Shown piece by piece: positions 56,242-63,563 of a stretch of 64,000 nucleotides of DNA. The DNA is from Streptomyces flavochromogenes. Lineage in GTDB: Bacteria > Actinomycetota > Actinomycetes > Streptomycetales > Streptomycetaceae. The stretch covers positions 124,001 through 188,000 of the forward strand of contig NZ_JNZO01000004.1 in NCBI RefSeq assembly GCF_000717595.1. The letters are read 5' to 3'. The notes beneath the pieces are model-generated. The model ran no database searches. It saw only the letters and a list, made by a program, of their open reading frames with translations, and was not told where the DNA came from. A program made the position numbers and the translations under genes. Position 1 is the first letter of the stretch, and each line of letters opens with the position of its first letter.

Positions 56242-57045
56242 ATGCCCATAGCCTGGGCAACCGCCTGGCGCACCTGGCAGATGACCCGCCGCGCCTACCC
56301 ATGGACGTACGCCGTCGGCACCGTCCTGCCCGCCGCGCTCACCATCGCGCTGGCCCATCTCGGCTTCCACGTCATCGGCGGCGGTGCCGTCGGCGACGAC
56401 TTCGCCGCCGGCAGCGGCACCACCGCCTACCTCGCCTACATCGTCGTCGGCACCACCGCCTTCCACTTCGCCGTCCGACTGATCCTCTGGTCCGCGAAGG
56501 CCCTCATCACCGAACAGCGGCAGGGCACCCTCGGCGCCCTGCTCATCGCCCCCGCCGGCCGTCTGCCGTACCTGCTGGGCTTCACCGGCTTCGCGGTGCT
56601 CAGCAGCGTCCTCGAGTTCCTGACCCTCGGCCTGGTCGTCGCCGCCCTCGGCATCACCGTGCCGGTCTCCTCCGTGCCCGGCGCCCTGCTCGGCGCCCTC
56701 GCGCTGATCGCGGCCGTCTTCGCGCTCTCGGTCGGCCTCGGCGGACTGATGATCGCGGCGGGCGAGGCGCACATCTCGCAGAACACCGTCTTCATCATGC
56801 TCGGCCTGGTCGGCGGCTTCACCTTCCCGCGCGACTACCTGCCGGAACCGGTCCGCTGGTTCGCCGAACTCCTCCCCACCACCTCGGCCATGGACGTCCT
56901 GCACGGCAGCTTCACCGGCGGCCAGTCCCTCCCCGAACTCCTCCCGAGGCTCGCCGTCTGCGCCGCCCTCACCTGCGCCCACCTCTTCCTGGGGCTGACG
57001 TGTCTGCCGCGGGCCGAGGCCCGTGCCGTCGAAAGGACGTACTGA
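56242..57045 (+). CDS. ABC transporter permease (ABC-2 type), first subunit
   Basis: 267 residues with six hydrophobic helices. The ATG at 56242 is chosen for the gggggaggg ribosome site nine bases before it. Typical ABC-2 features: LITEQRQGTLGALLIAPAGR (cytoplasmic coupling loop) and GGFTFPRDYLPEPVRWFAELLPTTSAMD before the last helix. With the ATPase and second permease it forms an exporter for an unknown drug, lipid or polymer. The stop overlaps the ATPase start. Expression is probably controlled from the dyads at 56160-56204. Confidence 0.9.
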   Translation: MPIAWATAWRTWQMTRRAYPWTYAVGTVLPAALTIALAHLGFHVIGGGAVGDDFAAGSGTTAYLAYIVVGTTAFHFAVRLILWSAKALITEQRQGTLGALLIAPAGRLPYLLGFTGFAVLSSVLEFLTLGLVVAALGITVPVSSVPGALLGALALIAAVFALSVGLGGLMIAAGEAHISQNTVFIMLGLVGGFTFPRDYLPEPVRWFAELLPTTSAMDVLHGSFTGGQSLPELLPRLAVCAALTCAHLFLGLTCLPRAEARAVERTY

Positions 57046-58193
57046 TGACCATGACCACGGCGATCGAAGTACGCGGCCTTCGCAAGGACTTTCCCGTGAG
57101 GGAGAAGGGGATTCTCGGCCCCCGCACCCTCAAACGCGCCGTCGACGGCCTCGACCTCGACATCCCCCGCGGCCGCGTCACCGGACTCCTCGGCCTCAAC
57201 GGCGCCGGGAAGACCACCACGATCAAGATCCTCGCCACGCTCCTGCGGCCCAGCGCCGGAACCGTCCGCATCGACGGCCTGGACGCGGTCGCCGACGCCC
57301 GCGCCGTACGCCGCCGCATCAACCTCATCGCGGGCGGCGAGCGCATGGTCTACACCCGCATGACCGGCCGCGAGAACCTCTGGTACTTCGGCCAGCTCTA
57401 CGACGTCCCGAAGGCCGACCTGCGCCGCAGGACCGGCGAACTGCTCGACCTCGTCGGCCTGTCCGGAGCCGCCGACACCATGGTCGAGCGGTACTCGCGC
57501 GGCATGACCCAGCGGCTCGCCATCGCCCGCGGCCTCGTCAACCGCCCGGACTACCTCCTCCTCGACGAGCCGACCCTCGGCCTCGACGCCCCCATCGCCC
57601 GCGACCTGCGCCGAGTCGTCGCCGACCTCGCCGCGCACGACGGCACCGGGGTGCTGCTGACCTCGCACTACCTGGCCGAGGTCGAGGAACTCTGCGGCCA
57701 TGTGTACGTGATCTCCGCAGGCCGCCACCTCGCCCAGGGCAGCCCGGCCGAGCTGAAGGCCGCGACCGGCAGCCACCGGACCGTCCGTCTGACCGTCACC
57801 GACCCGACGGAGCGCACCCGGGCCGCCGCGGACGCCTTCGGTGCCACCCGCGAAACCCTCCCCGACGGGGGAGAGCTGATCACGCTGCGCCACCCCGGCG
57901 ACATGGCGGGACCGCTGACGGCGGCGGTGTTCGAGGCGGGCGGCTCCATCGGCGGCCTGGAGATCGCCGAGGCGAGCCTGGAGGACGCGATCCTGACCCT
58001 CGCGGAGCGGGGCGAGGCGGGCCTCGCGGGGCCGGGGTCCGGTCGGCCCGACGCCACGACCATCCGCCCCGGCGCCGCGACCGCCCCGCCCGAGGCCGCG
58101 ACCGCCCCGCCCGAGGCCGCGACCGTTCCGCCCGGCGCCGGGACCGCCCCGTCGGAGGCAGCCGCGGCCGGAGTGAAGGGCGGCACCCCGTGA
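57045..58193 (+). CDS. ABC exporter ATPase subunit
   Basis: 382 residues. Walker A is TGLLGLNGAGKTTTIKIL, the signature is YSRGMTQRLAIARGLVNRP, Walker B is YLLLDEPTLGLDAP and the switch His is in LLTSHYLAEVEELC, as in DrrA/NodI-type ATPases. The C-terminal region from about 240 carries an accessory domain and ends in an Ala/Pro tail built of EAATAPPEAATVPP repeats, which is unusual and likely disordered. Coupled to both permease genes (ATGA before, GTGA after). Confidence 0.93.
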   Translation: MTMTTAIEVRGLRKDFPVREKGILGPRTLKRAVDGLDLDIPRGRVTGLLGLNGAGKTTTIKILATLLRPSAGTVRIDGLDAVADARAVRRRINLIAGGERMVYTRMTGRENLWYFGQLYDVPKADLRRRTGELLDLVGLSGAADTMVERYSRGMTQRLAIARGLVNRPDYLLLDEPTLGLDAPIARDLRRVVADLAAHDGTGVLLTSHYLAEVEELCGHVYVISAGRHLAQGSPAELKAATGSHRTVRLTVTDPTERTRAAADAFGATRETLPDGGELITLRHPGDMAGPLTAAVFEAGGSIGGLEIAEASLEDAILTLAERGEAGLAGPGSGRPDATTIRPGAATAPPEAATAPPEAATVPPGAGTAPSEAAAAGVKGGTP

Positions 58194-59020
58194 ACCCTCT
58201 CCGGCACTCCCTGCGGGTCTTCGCCGCGGAAACGCTCAAGCAGCACCGCCGGCTCTTCGGCCAGCCGCTCGTGGTCTTCTCGATGCTCGTCTGGCCCGTC
58301 CTCCAACTGGCCACCACCTACTACACCCTGCGCCCCGTCGCCACGGCCTCGCGGGCTGCCGAGAACTGGCCCCTCGCCGCCGACCCCGACCGCCTGCTCG
58401 CCTTCCTGGCCACCGGCACCCTCGCGTACGCCTTCTTCTTCTCCCTCGTCCAGAGCGCCTGGCACCTCTCCTTCGAGCGGACCACCGGCACCCTCGAACT
58501 GCTCTTCCTCTCCCCGGCCGGCCGGCTCACCCTGATGATCGCCAACGGCGCGGGCGCGCTCCTCCAGAACGCCTGGCTGCTCACCTGCTTCACCGTCGCG
58601 GCCCTGACCGGCTTCGGCACGCTGTCGGTGTCCGCCTGGTGGATGTACGGGATCGTCCTCCTGGCCCTGCTGATCCCGGCGGTGGCGTGGGGAGCGTTCC
58701 TCAACAGCCTTCTGGTCTTCTCCCGGGACTCGGCCTTCCTGTACACCATCCTCGACGAGCCCCTCTGGTTCGTGTCGGGCGTCCGCCTGCCGCACTTCGC
58801 ACTCCCGGCCGCGGTCCAGGTCGTCGGCGCGGTCTTCCCCCTCACCGGCAGCCTGCTCGCCGTCCGTGGCGCCCTGCTCGAACACCGCACGGCGAGCGAA
58901 CTCGCCCCGACGCTGCTCGGCCTCGGAGCACTGAGCGCCCTGCTCCTGGTGGCCGCCGCGCTGATCCTGCGGGTGGGCGAGGCACGTGCCCGCCGGACGG
59001 GCGCGCTGAGCCTGGTCTGA
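58190..59020 (+). CDS. ABC transporter permease (ABC-2 type), second subunit
   Basis: 276 residues starting at a GTG inside the ATPase stop. Six hydrophobic helices with the coupling loop SFERTTGTLELLFLSPAGR, WWMYGIVLLALLIPAVAWGA and the late ILDEPLWFVSGVRLPHFALP region. It is related to the first permease but clearly diverged, so the exporter is a heterodimer of membrane subunits with one ATPase type. Convergent with the SRPBCC gene 38 bases further on. Confidence 0.9.
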   Translation: MNPLRHSLRVFAAETLKQHRRLFGQPLVVFSMLVWPVLQLATTYYTLRPVATASRAAENWPLAADPDRLLAFLATGTLAYAFFFSLVQSAWHLSFERTTGTLELLFLSPAGRLTLMIANGAGALLQNAWLLTCFTVAALTGFGTLSVSAWWMYGIVLLALLIPAVAWGAFLNSLLVFSRDSAFLYTILDEPLWFVSGVRLPHFALPAAVQVVGAVFPLTGSLLAVRGALLEHRTASELAPTLLGLGALSALLLVAAALILRVGEARARRTGALSLV

Positions 59021-59058
59021 CAAGGCGGGTCGCCGGGACCAGGCACGCTCACCCGGCC

Positions 59059-59550
59059 TCACCCGACCCGCGCGGCCAGCCGCGTCATCGCCTCCTCCAG
59101 CTCGTGCCGCGCGCCGAACGGCACCAGCGCCGCGTGTCCGGGGACCCGTACGCCACCGGTGAGCGCGACCCGCGTGTGCCCGGTCCCCTCCCCGGCCTCC
59201 ACGGCCGCCATCCCGATCACCAGGAACCGGCTCTGCAGCCAGCACCAGCCGGGGCGCAGCACGCCGTGGAAGTGCGCGCGCAGCCCGTAGCGGCTGCGGG
59301 CGAGGGCTTCCACCCGGTCGCCGTCGCGCCGCAGGATCCGGACCGACCGCATGTCGGGCTGGAACTCTCCGAAGCCGCCCTCCAGATCACCCATCACCTG
59401 CCAGACCCGGGGGAGCGGCGCGGGGAGCACCCGCTCGACGAGCCGGGCGCCCCGGACACCCGCGACCATGACGTGCATCCGCCGTACGTCGTCGAGCAGC
59501 AGACCGCCCCTGCCCTCGACGCCTCCATCGCTCTCGTTGCTCGCGTTCAC
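59059..59550 (-). CDS. SRPBCC-fold protein
   Basis: 163 residues starting at a GTG that overlaps the sigma-factor stop (GTGA). It reads as a polyketide-cyclase/START-like fold: RLVERVLPAPLPRVWQVMGD near the front, FQPDMRSVRILRRDGDRVEAL in the middle and a C-terminal helix RHELEEAMTRLAARVG. Such folds bind hydrophobic ligands. As the third gene of the DUF3995-sigma-SRPBCC operon it may sense or carry the molecule the sigma factor responds to, which is inference only. Confidence 0.75.
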   Translation of the reverse strand: MNASNESDGGVEGRGGLLLDDVRRMHVMVAGVRGARLVERVLPAPLPRVWQVMGDLEGGFGEFQPDMRSVRILRRDGDRVEALARSRYGLRAHFHGVLRPGWCWLQSRFLVIGMAAVEAGEGTGHTRVALTGGVRVPGHAALVPFGARHELEEAMTRLAARVG

Positions 59551-60086
59551 GCGGACCACGCCTTTCGGAAGCTCTGCCGGGCCCGGTGCAGCCGGGACTT
59601 CGCCGTGCCGGTCGGTACGCCGAGGAGCGCCGCCGCGGACTCCTCGTCCATCCCCTCGACGTCCCGCAGGACAAGGACGGCCCGGTGCGCGGGCGACAGC
59701 CGTGCCAGGACGTCGTCGATGTCGGCGGCCAGTTGCGGATCTCCCCGCTCCGGTACGTCGGCGAGCTCGGCCGGCCGCGCCCGCCCCGCCCGCTTCGCCA
59801 CCCGCACGGCCTCCCGTACGGAGATCGCCCGCACCCACCCGTAGAGCGCCTCCGGCTCGCGCAGCGAACGCAGAGAGGTGAAGACCGCCACCAGAGCCTC
59901 CTGTGTGGCGTCCGGGCCGTCGTCCAGCGCGATGGGACGGCAGATCCGGGCGATGTACGGGGTGAGGTGATCGAGCAGGTCGTGCAGGGCCAGAGTGTCG
60001 CCGCGCCGGGCGGCCCGGACCAGCCCGACGCCCCGGTCGACGCGGTCGGCGGTGCCGGCGGCGTGGACGGGGTCAGCGGGCGGCAC
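59547..60086 (-). CDS. ECF-type RNA polymerase sigma factor
   Basis: 179 residues. Region 2: LHDLLDHLTPYIARICRPI, then DDGPDATQEALVAVFTSL and LYGWVRAISVREAVRV. Region 4: RLSPAHRAVLVLRDVEGMDE, then EESAAALLGVPTGTAKSRLH. Both helices needed for -10 and -35 recognition are present, and the length is usual for an ECF factor. The GTG at 60086 overlaps the end of the DUF3995 gene by 14 bases. No anti-sigma factor with a zinc-binding domain follows; the DUF3995 membrane protein may fill that role. The unit is led by the attenuator at 60664-60837. Confidence 0.88.
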   Translation of the reverse strand: MPPADPVHAAGTADRVDRGVGLVRAARRGDTLALHDLLDHLTPYIARICRPIALDDGPDATQEALVAVFTSLRSLREPEALYGWVRAISVREAVRVAKRAGRARPAELADVPERGDPQLAADIDDVLARLSPAHRAVLVLRDVEGMDEESAAALLGVPTGTAKSRLHRARQSFRKAWSA

Positions 60087-60516
60087 GCAGGGCCGCCCCT
60101 CCGAAGACCAGGCACAGCGGCGTGTACACCAGGGCGTTCAGCCACGGGAACGCCGCTCCCGAGCCGTCCTTGCCGACGACGATCCACACCAGTCCGACGG
60201 CCCCGCGGAGCAGTATCCCGGCGGCCACGGCGGCCGTGATCAGGCGCGGGATTCCGGGGCGGCGGCCACCACCCCGCGCGTGGAGCGAGACGGCGAACGC
60301 GGCGCCCCCTTCGAGGGCCGCGAGCGGCAGGACCACGGCCGGCCCGAACGACACGACGCTGCCGAGGACGGCGAGCGACAGGGCCCGCTCGTCGGCGGCG
60401 GGCCACGTCAGGCCGGTGGCCCAGTAGAGATGCACGAGCGCGAGCACGGCGAGCAGCGCGGCGACGCCGTGTCCGCCGATGATCGTGCGAGGCCGCTCGA
60501 TGTCGATGACCGCCAT
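60073..60516 (-). CDS. DUF3995 family membrane protein
   Basis: 147 residues from the ATG at 60516, which has a ggagggg ribosome site. Four hydrophobic helices: HGVAALLAVLALVHLYWATG, AVLGSVVSFGPAVVLPLAAL, ITAAVAAGILLRGAVGLVWI and WLNALVYTPLCLVFGGAAL. GLTWPAADERALS, between the first two, and the HLYWATG motif are usual in DUF3995. Members often sit next to ECF sigma factor genes. Function unknown. Confidence 0.85.
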   Translation of the reverse strand: MAVIDIERPRTIIGGHGVAALLAVLALVHLYWATGLTWPAADERALSLAVLGSVVSFGPAVVLPLAALEGGAAFAVSLHARGGGRRPGIPRLITAAVAAGILLRGAVGLVWIVVGKDGSGAAFPWLNALVYTPLCLVFGGAALRAAR

Positions 60517-60663
60517 GGGGTTCCCCTCCGTTCCGAGGCCGGCGCCGCAGCGCGCCGACACCCCGAGGAGGAGAGGCCCCGCCCGAACGTTCCCTGTGAT
60601 ACGGCTCACAGTCGGCAGGTGTCGGGGGACGGGAGGGAGGGGTGCGGGGGCCGGGAACGCGGA

Positions 60664-60737
60664 CGACCCGTGGGCCTTGGTCCCGTCCGCTCGAGTTCGG
60701 ACGGGAGCCGGCCGGATTACCGGCGGCCCACGGGTCG
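60664..60737 (-). promoter_or_regulatory. Three-way RNA junction in the leader of the DUF3995 operon
   Basis: A 13-bp outer stem (cgacccgtgggcc at 60664-60676 with ggcccacgggtcg at 60725-60737) encloses a 9-bp hairpin (tcccgtccg / cggacggga, 60681-60706) and a 5-bp hairpin with atta loop (60711-60724). It lies downstream of the leader ORF and 148 bases before the DUF3995 start. It is likely a factor-independent terminator or switch element. Confidence 0.65.
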
Positions 60738-60814
60738 GGTGACTGCGTGGTTTTCGGCAGATGACCTGCCGAGGTGCACAGAGTGCGACGGCAGGCCGTT
60801 AGCCCGCAGTCACC
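60738..60814 (-). promoter_or_regulatory. Competing stems of a putative attenuator
   Basis: ggtgactgcg (60738-60747) pairs with cgcagtcacc (60805-60814), and the latter lies inside the leader ORF, so a ribosome there would open the stem. Inside, tcggcag / ctgccga (60754-60772) competes with cctgccg / cggcagg (60765-60771 with 60789-60795). This mutual exclusion is the layout of translation-dependent attenuation. Confidence 0.6.
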
Positions 60815-60837
60815 TCACGAATCCGAAAAGAAACCAT
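60799..60837 (-). CDS. Leader peptide MVSFRIREVTAG
   Basis: A 12-codon ORF with an ATG at 60837 and a TAA at 60801-60799. Upstream on the minus strand lies gaaaggaggtgatcc (plus 60844-60858), a 15-base perfect complement to the 3' end of 16S rRNA, ending 6 bases before the ATG (12 bases from the GGAGG core). The promoter at 60872-60900 places the transcript start about 10 bases before this site. The last codons form one arm of a 10-bp stem. It does not look like a structural protein; translating it probably sets the fold of the leader RNA. Confidence 0.6.
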   Translation of the reverse strand: MVSFRIREVTAG

Positions 60838-60871
60838 GTTCTCGGATCACCTCCTTTCAGCGTGTGACCAC

Positions 60872-60900
60872 AGCCTAGGAAAGTCCGCGGCGACGCTCAA
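60872..60900 (-). promoter_or_regulatory. HrdB-type promoter of the leader and DUF3995-sigma operon
   Basis: On the minus strand TTGAGC (60900-60895) and TAGGCT (60877-60872) are 17 bases apart, matching Streptomyces housekeeping promoters. Transcription should start near 60865, just ahead of the leader ribosome site. Confidence 0.65.
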
Positions 60901-60913
60901 GCCATTTATTTCG

Positions 60914-60943
60914 AGCTCTTTCTCGATCAGCTCTTTCTCGATC
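60914..60943. repeat. 15-bp tandem duplication at the beta-lactamase stop
   Basis: agctctttctcgatc occurs twice in direct succession. On the minus strand each copy starts with an in-frame TGA, so the gene ends at the first and the second is a spare stop. Confidence 0.8.
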
Positions 60944-61859
60944 AGCCGAGTTCCGCCGCCACCAGGGCGGCCGCGTCGGCCACCAGCGCATCGACGGGCG
61001 CCGCGTCCTCCACGAACCGCGTGGACAGCACGGTGAGGACGATCGGGCCGCCGTCCGGCGGCCAGGTGACGCCCGCGTCGTTGTTGCCGCCGTAGCGACC
61101 GCCGCCGGTCTTGTCGGCGAGGACCCAGTCGGCGGGCAGCCCCTTGCGGAACCGCTCACCGCTGGTCGTGTTGGCGAGCATCCACCCCGTGAGCCGCTCC
61201 CGGTCCCGGCGCGGCAGCGCGTCGCCGAGGACGAGGCGTCCGTAGCTCCGCCCGACGGCGCGGGGCGTCGAGGTGTCGGTCTCGCGCCACGGCTCCGCCG
61301 AGTTCAGCTCGGGCTCCCAGCGGTCGAGCCGGGTCGTACGGTCGCCGATCGACCGGGCGAACCGGGTGACGGCCGTCGGACCGCCCAGCTCGCGGAGGAG
61401 CAGATTGGCGGCGGTGTTGTCGCTGAAGCGCAGCGTGGCGTCGCAGAGCTCGGCGACGGTCATCCCGTGGGCGAGGTTCTCGGGCAGCTCCGTCCTGGGT
61501 GACCAGCCGGACCGCTTGACGTCCGCCGCCGTGTACCGGATGCGCCGTGCGAGGAAGGATCCGTCGTGGTCGAGGTCGCGCAGCACGGCCGCGACGGCGA
61601 AGGTCTTGAAGACGGAGCACATCGGGAAGCGCTCGTCGGCGCGGTACGCCACCGAGCGCCCGGTCCGCACGTCGTGGGCGAACACCCCGAGCCGTGCGGA
61701 GTGCCGCTCCTCCAGCTCCCGGAGCCGTGCGACGAGGTCCTCCCCGCCGGGTGCGGAGGCGTACGCCGTCCCGCCGAGCGGTAACGCGGCGGCGAGCGCG
61801 GCACCGGCACCGAGGCCGAGCACACTGCGACGGGACGGGCTGAAACCTGTGATGGACAA
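60942..61859 (-). CDS. bla: Class A beta-lactamase
   Basis: 305 residues from a TTG (61859) with a ggaaaggga ribosome site. A Tat-like signal (SPSRRSVLGLGAGAALAAALP) precedes the mature enzyme. The active site is complete: SVFK (Ser nucleophile and Lys) in MCSVFKTFAVAAVL, SDN in LRFSDNTAANLLL, the Glu of the omega loop in DRWEPELNSAEPW and KTG in LADKTGGGRYGGN. It hydrolyses penicillins outside the membrane. A Cys follows Met before the Ser (MCSVFK), as in several Streptomyces enzymes. Just past its stop begins the separate promoter of the DUF3995 operon. Confidence 0.93.
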   Translation of the reverse strand: MSITGFSPSRRSVLGLGAGAALAAALPLGGTAYASAPGGEDLVARLRELEERHSARLGVFAHDVRTGRSVAYRADERFPMCSVFKTFAVAAVLRDLDHDGSFLARRIRYTAADVKRSGWSPRTELPENLAHGMTVAELCDATLRFSDNTAANLLLRELGGPTAVTRFARSIGDRTTRLDRWEPELNSAEPWRETDTSTPRAVGRSYGRLVLGDALPRRDRERLTGWMLANTTSGERFRKGLPADWVLADKTGGGRYGGNNDAGVTWPPDGGPIVLTVLSTRFVEDAAPVDALVADAAALVAAELG

Positions 61860-62008
61860 GGTGATTCCCTTTCCGGAGCGATCACTGCACAGGGAAACAC
61901 GCAGAGACGCCCCCGACCGGTTTCGACGGCACGGACGCCGCGGCTCCGTCGTGGCCGGCGGCGGCTCCGGGGACGGCCGGACGACACCTTCCCGCAGCGG
62001 CGCCGCTG

Positions 62009-62701
62009 TCAGCCGTCCCGCCCCTGCCACGTCGTGATGCAGGCCTCGTTGCCCTCGCCGTCGGCGAGGACCCAGAAGGCCGGGGCCCGATCCCCGGACA
62101 CGAGACGGCCGCCCGCCGCGAGGGCGGCGTCGAGCCTCCGCAGCGCCTCGTCGTGCGGAACGCAGAGGTCGAAGTGGATGCGATTGCGCTGCGGGCGCGG
62201 AACGTCCATCCGCTGGAACCACACCGCCGGGCCCTGCCCGAGGGGATCGACGAGTGGGGCGACGAGCACGTCGGGGCCCGGTTCGTCCGCGTACCCGAGG
62301 AGTGCCTTCCAGAACGGCCGGATGGCGGCGATGTCGAGCGCGTCGATCGCGATCTCCAGCAGCTGGAGCGACCGCGGTGCCCCGGTCGCGACCTCGGGCT
62401 CGGTGCGCAGCCCGAGCCCGCCGACGGCGGTGGACACCCGGTGTGCGAGTTCGACGTCCAAGGTGGTGACGCCCGCGTGCTCCGCGGACTGCAGGGTCAG
62501 AAGGACCCGCCCGCGCCGGATGTCGAGGGCCAGGTGCCGGTCGGCGTCGTCAGCGCACGCGGCGACCGCGAGCGCCGCGACCTCGGCCGCCTGCGCCAGG
62601 GACCGGACCGGGACCGCCGTGCGGAGGCCGCCCAGCAGATAGCGCCACCCCGAATCACCGACCGCGGCCGAGGCGCGCGAGCCGTTCAGTGTCGTCTCCA
62701 T
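62009..62701 (-). CDS. PCD-like domain fused to a VOC (glyoxalase-like) domain
   Basis: 230 residues if started at the ATG at 62701, for which gagg lies at a good distance; 62710 is also possible. Residues about 20-105 resemble pterin-4a-carbinolamine dehydratase (WRYLLGGLRTAVPVRSLAQA, LDIRRGRVLLTLQS, LDVELAHRVSTAVGGLG). Residues about 115-230 are a VOC domain (EIAIDALDIAAIRPFWKALLG, NRIHFDLCVPHDEA, WVLADGEGNEACITTWQ) with the usual His and Glu metal ligands. Such two-part proteins are common in actinomycetes; the activity is unknown. Confidence 0.8.
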   Translation of the reverse strand: METTLNGSRASAAVGDSGWRYLLGGLRTAVPVRSLAQAAEVAALAVAACADDADRHLALDIRRGRVLLTLQSAEHAGVTTLDVELAHRVSTAVGGLGLRTEPEVATGAPRSLQLLEIAIDALDIAAIRPFWKALLGYADEPGPDVLVAPLVDPLGQGPAVWFQRMDVPRPQRNRIHFDLCVPHDEALRRLDAALAAGGRLVSGDRAPAFWVLADGEGNEACITTWQGRDG

Positions 62702-62733
62702 AGCGGTCATCCTCGCAGCCACGGACACCAGGG

Positions 62734-62823
62734 TGATGCGCCGTCAGGGAATCCGGGGTGATGCGGCGTCAGGGAGCCCGGGGGTGCTGACGACAGGGAG
62801 TCCGGGGTGCCGCACCGACAGGG
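62734..62823. repeat. Imperfect tandem repeat before the VOC gene
   Basis: Three to four copies of a roughly 25-base unit resembling tgatgcggcgtcagggagtc followed by cgggg lie between the thpR stop and the VOC gene start. They may affect transcript structure and can vary in copy number. Confidence 0.65.
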
Positions 62824-62828
62824 GGAGA

Positions 62829-63452
62829 TCAGCGCCCGTCGAACGTCCAGGCCTCGATGTCGCGGTACCGGATCGGCCCCGGGCCCCGGCCGAAGTTGCT
62901 GCCCACCAGGTGGAGCCGTTCGGCCCGCCAGGGGCGACCGGCGAAGCCGGCGAGACCGGCGGCCACGTCCGCCACGCTCGACCGGTCGTCGCGGCGGGCG
63001 CGGGCCAGCGTCAGATGGGGGCGCAGCGGCCGGTCCTCGAAGGGGACGCCGCACTCCTTGACCACACCGCGCACGTCGGCGGCGAGGCGGTGCAGTCCGT
63101 CGACGTCCCCGTCGATCCCGCTCCACAGCACCCGCTCGTCGAAGTGCCCGCCGCCCCGCAGTGCCAGTTCCACCGGCCCCCGCGACGCCGCGAGGTCCGC
63201 GAGCGGCGGACCAAGCAGCGGCACCGTCCCGACCGGCAGCTCTCCGAGGAACGCAAGGGTGATGTGCCAGTCCTCGATGCGGTTCCAGCGCATCTGCGGG
63301 TACGCGTCGTAGGCGGGGCGGAGCTCCCGCTCCAGCTCGTCCTTCGCCTCGTCGGGCGGGGCGAGGGCGATGAAGACGCGAACCGTCGACGCCCGCTCCC
63401 GCTCCCGCTCGCCCTCACCGGGCTCCGTCCCCTGCCCGCGCGCCTGAGTCAT
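62829..63452 (-). CDS. thpR: RNA 2',3'-cyclic phosphodiesterase (ThpR/LigT)
   Basis: 207 residues. The two H-x-T-x motifs of the 2H phosphoesterases are present: EDWHITLAFLG and RPHLTLARARRD. The fold begins at VRVFIALAPPDEAKDELERE after a Glu/Arg-rich leader, so a later start near residue 24 is possible. It opens 2',3'-cyclic phosphate ends of RNA to 2'-phosphates. It sits 110 bases after the serine hydrolase gene. Confidence 0.9.
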   Translation of the reverse strand: MTQARGQGTEPGEGERERERASTVRVFIALAPPDEAKDELERELRPAYDAYPQMRWNRIEDWHITLAFLGELPVGTVPLLGPPLADLAASRGPVELALRGGGHFDERVLWSGIDGDVDGLHRLAADVRGVVKECGVPFEDRPLRPHLTLARARRDDRSSVADVAAGLAGFAGRPWRAERLHLVGSNFGRGPGPIRYRDIEAWTFDGR

Positions 63453-63563
63453 GTCCCGTTCCCTGCTCGCCCTGCTTGTCCTGCACCCGGCGAGGCCGTG
63501 GCGGTTTCCGATGCGAGGGTACGCGGTGCCCGAGCGGCCCCCGCTGCTGGGGACCCCGACCTT

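Noticed and set aside
60841..60860. Match to the 3' end of 16S rRNA (ggatcacctcctttc)
   Set aside because: Only 15 bases match and nothing upstream resembles 16S rRNA; on the minus strand it serves as a ribosome-binding site of the leader ORF.
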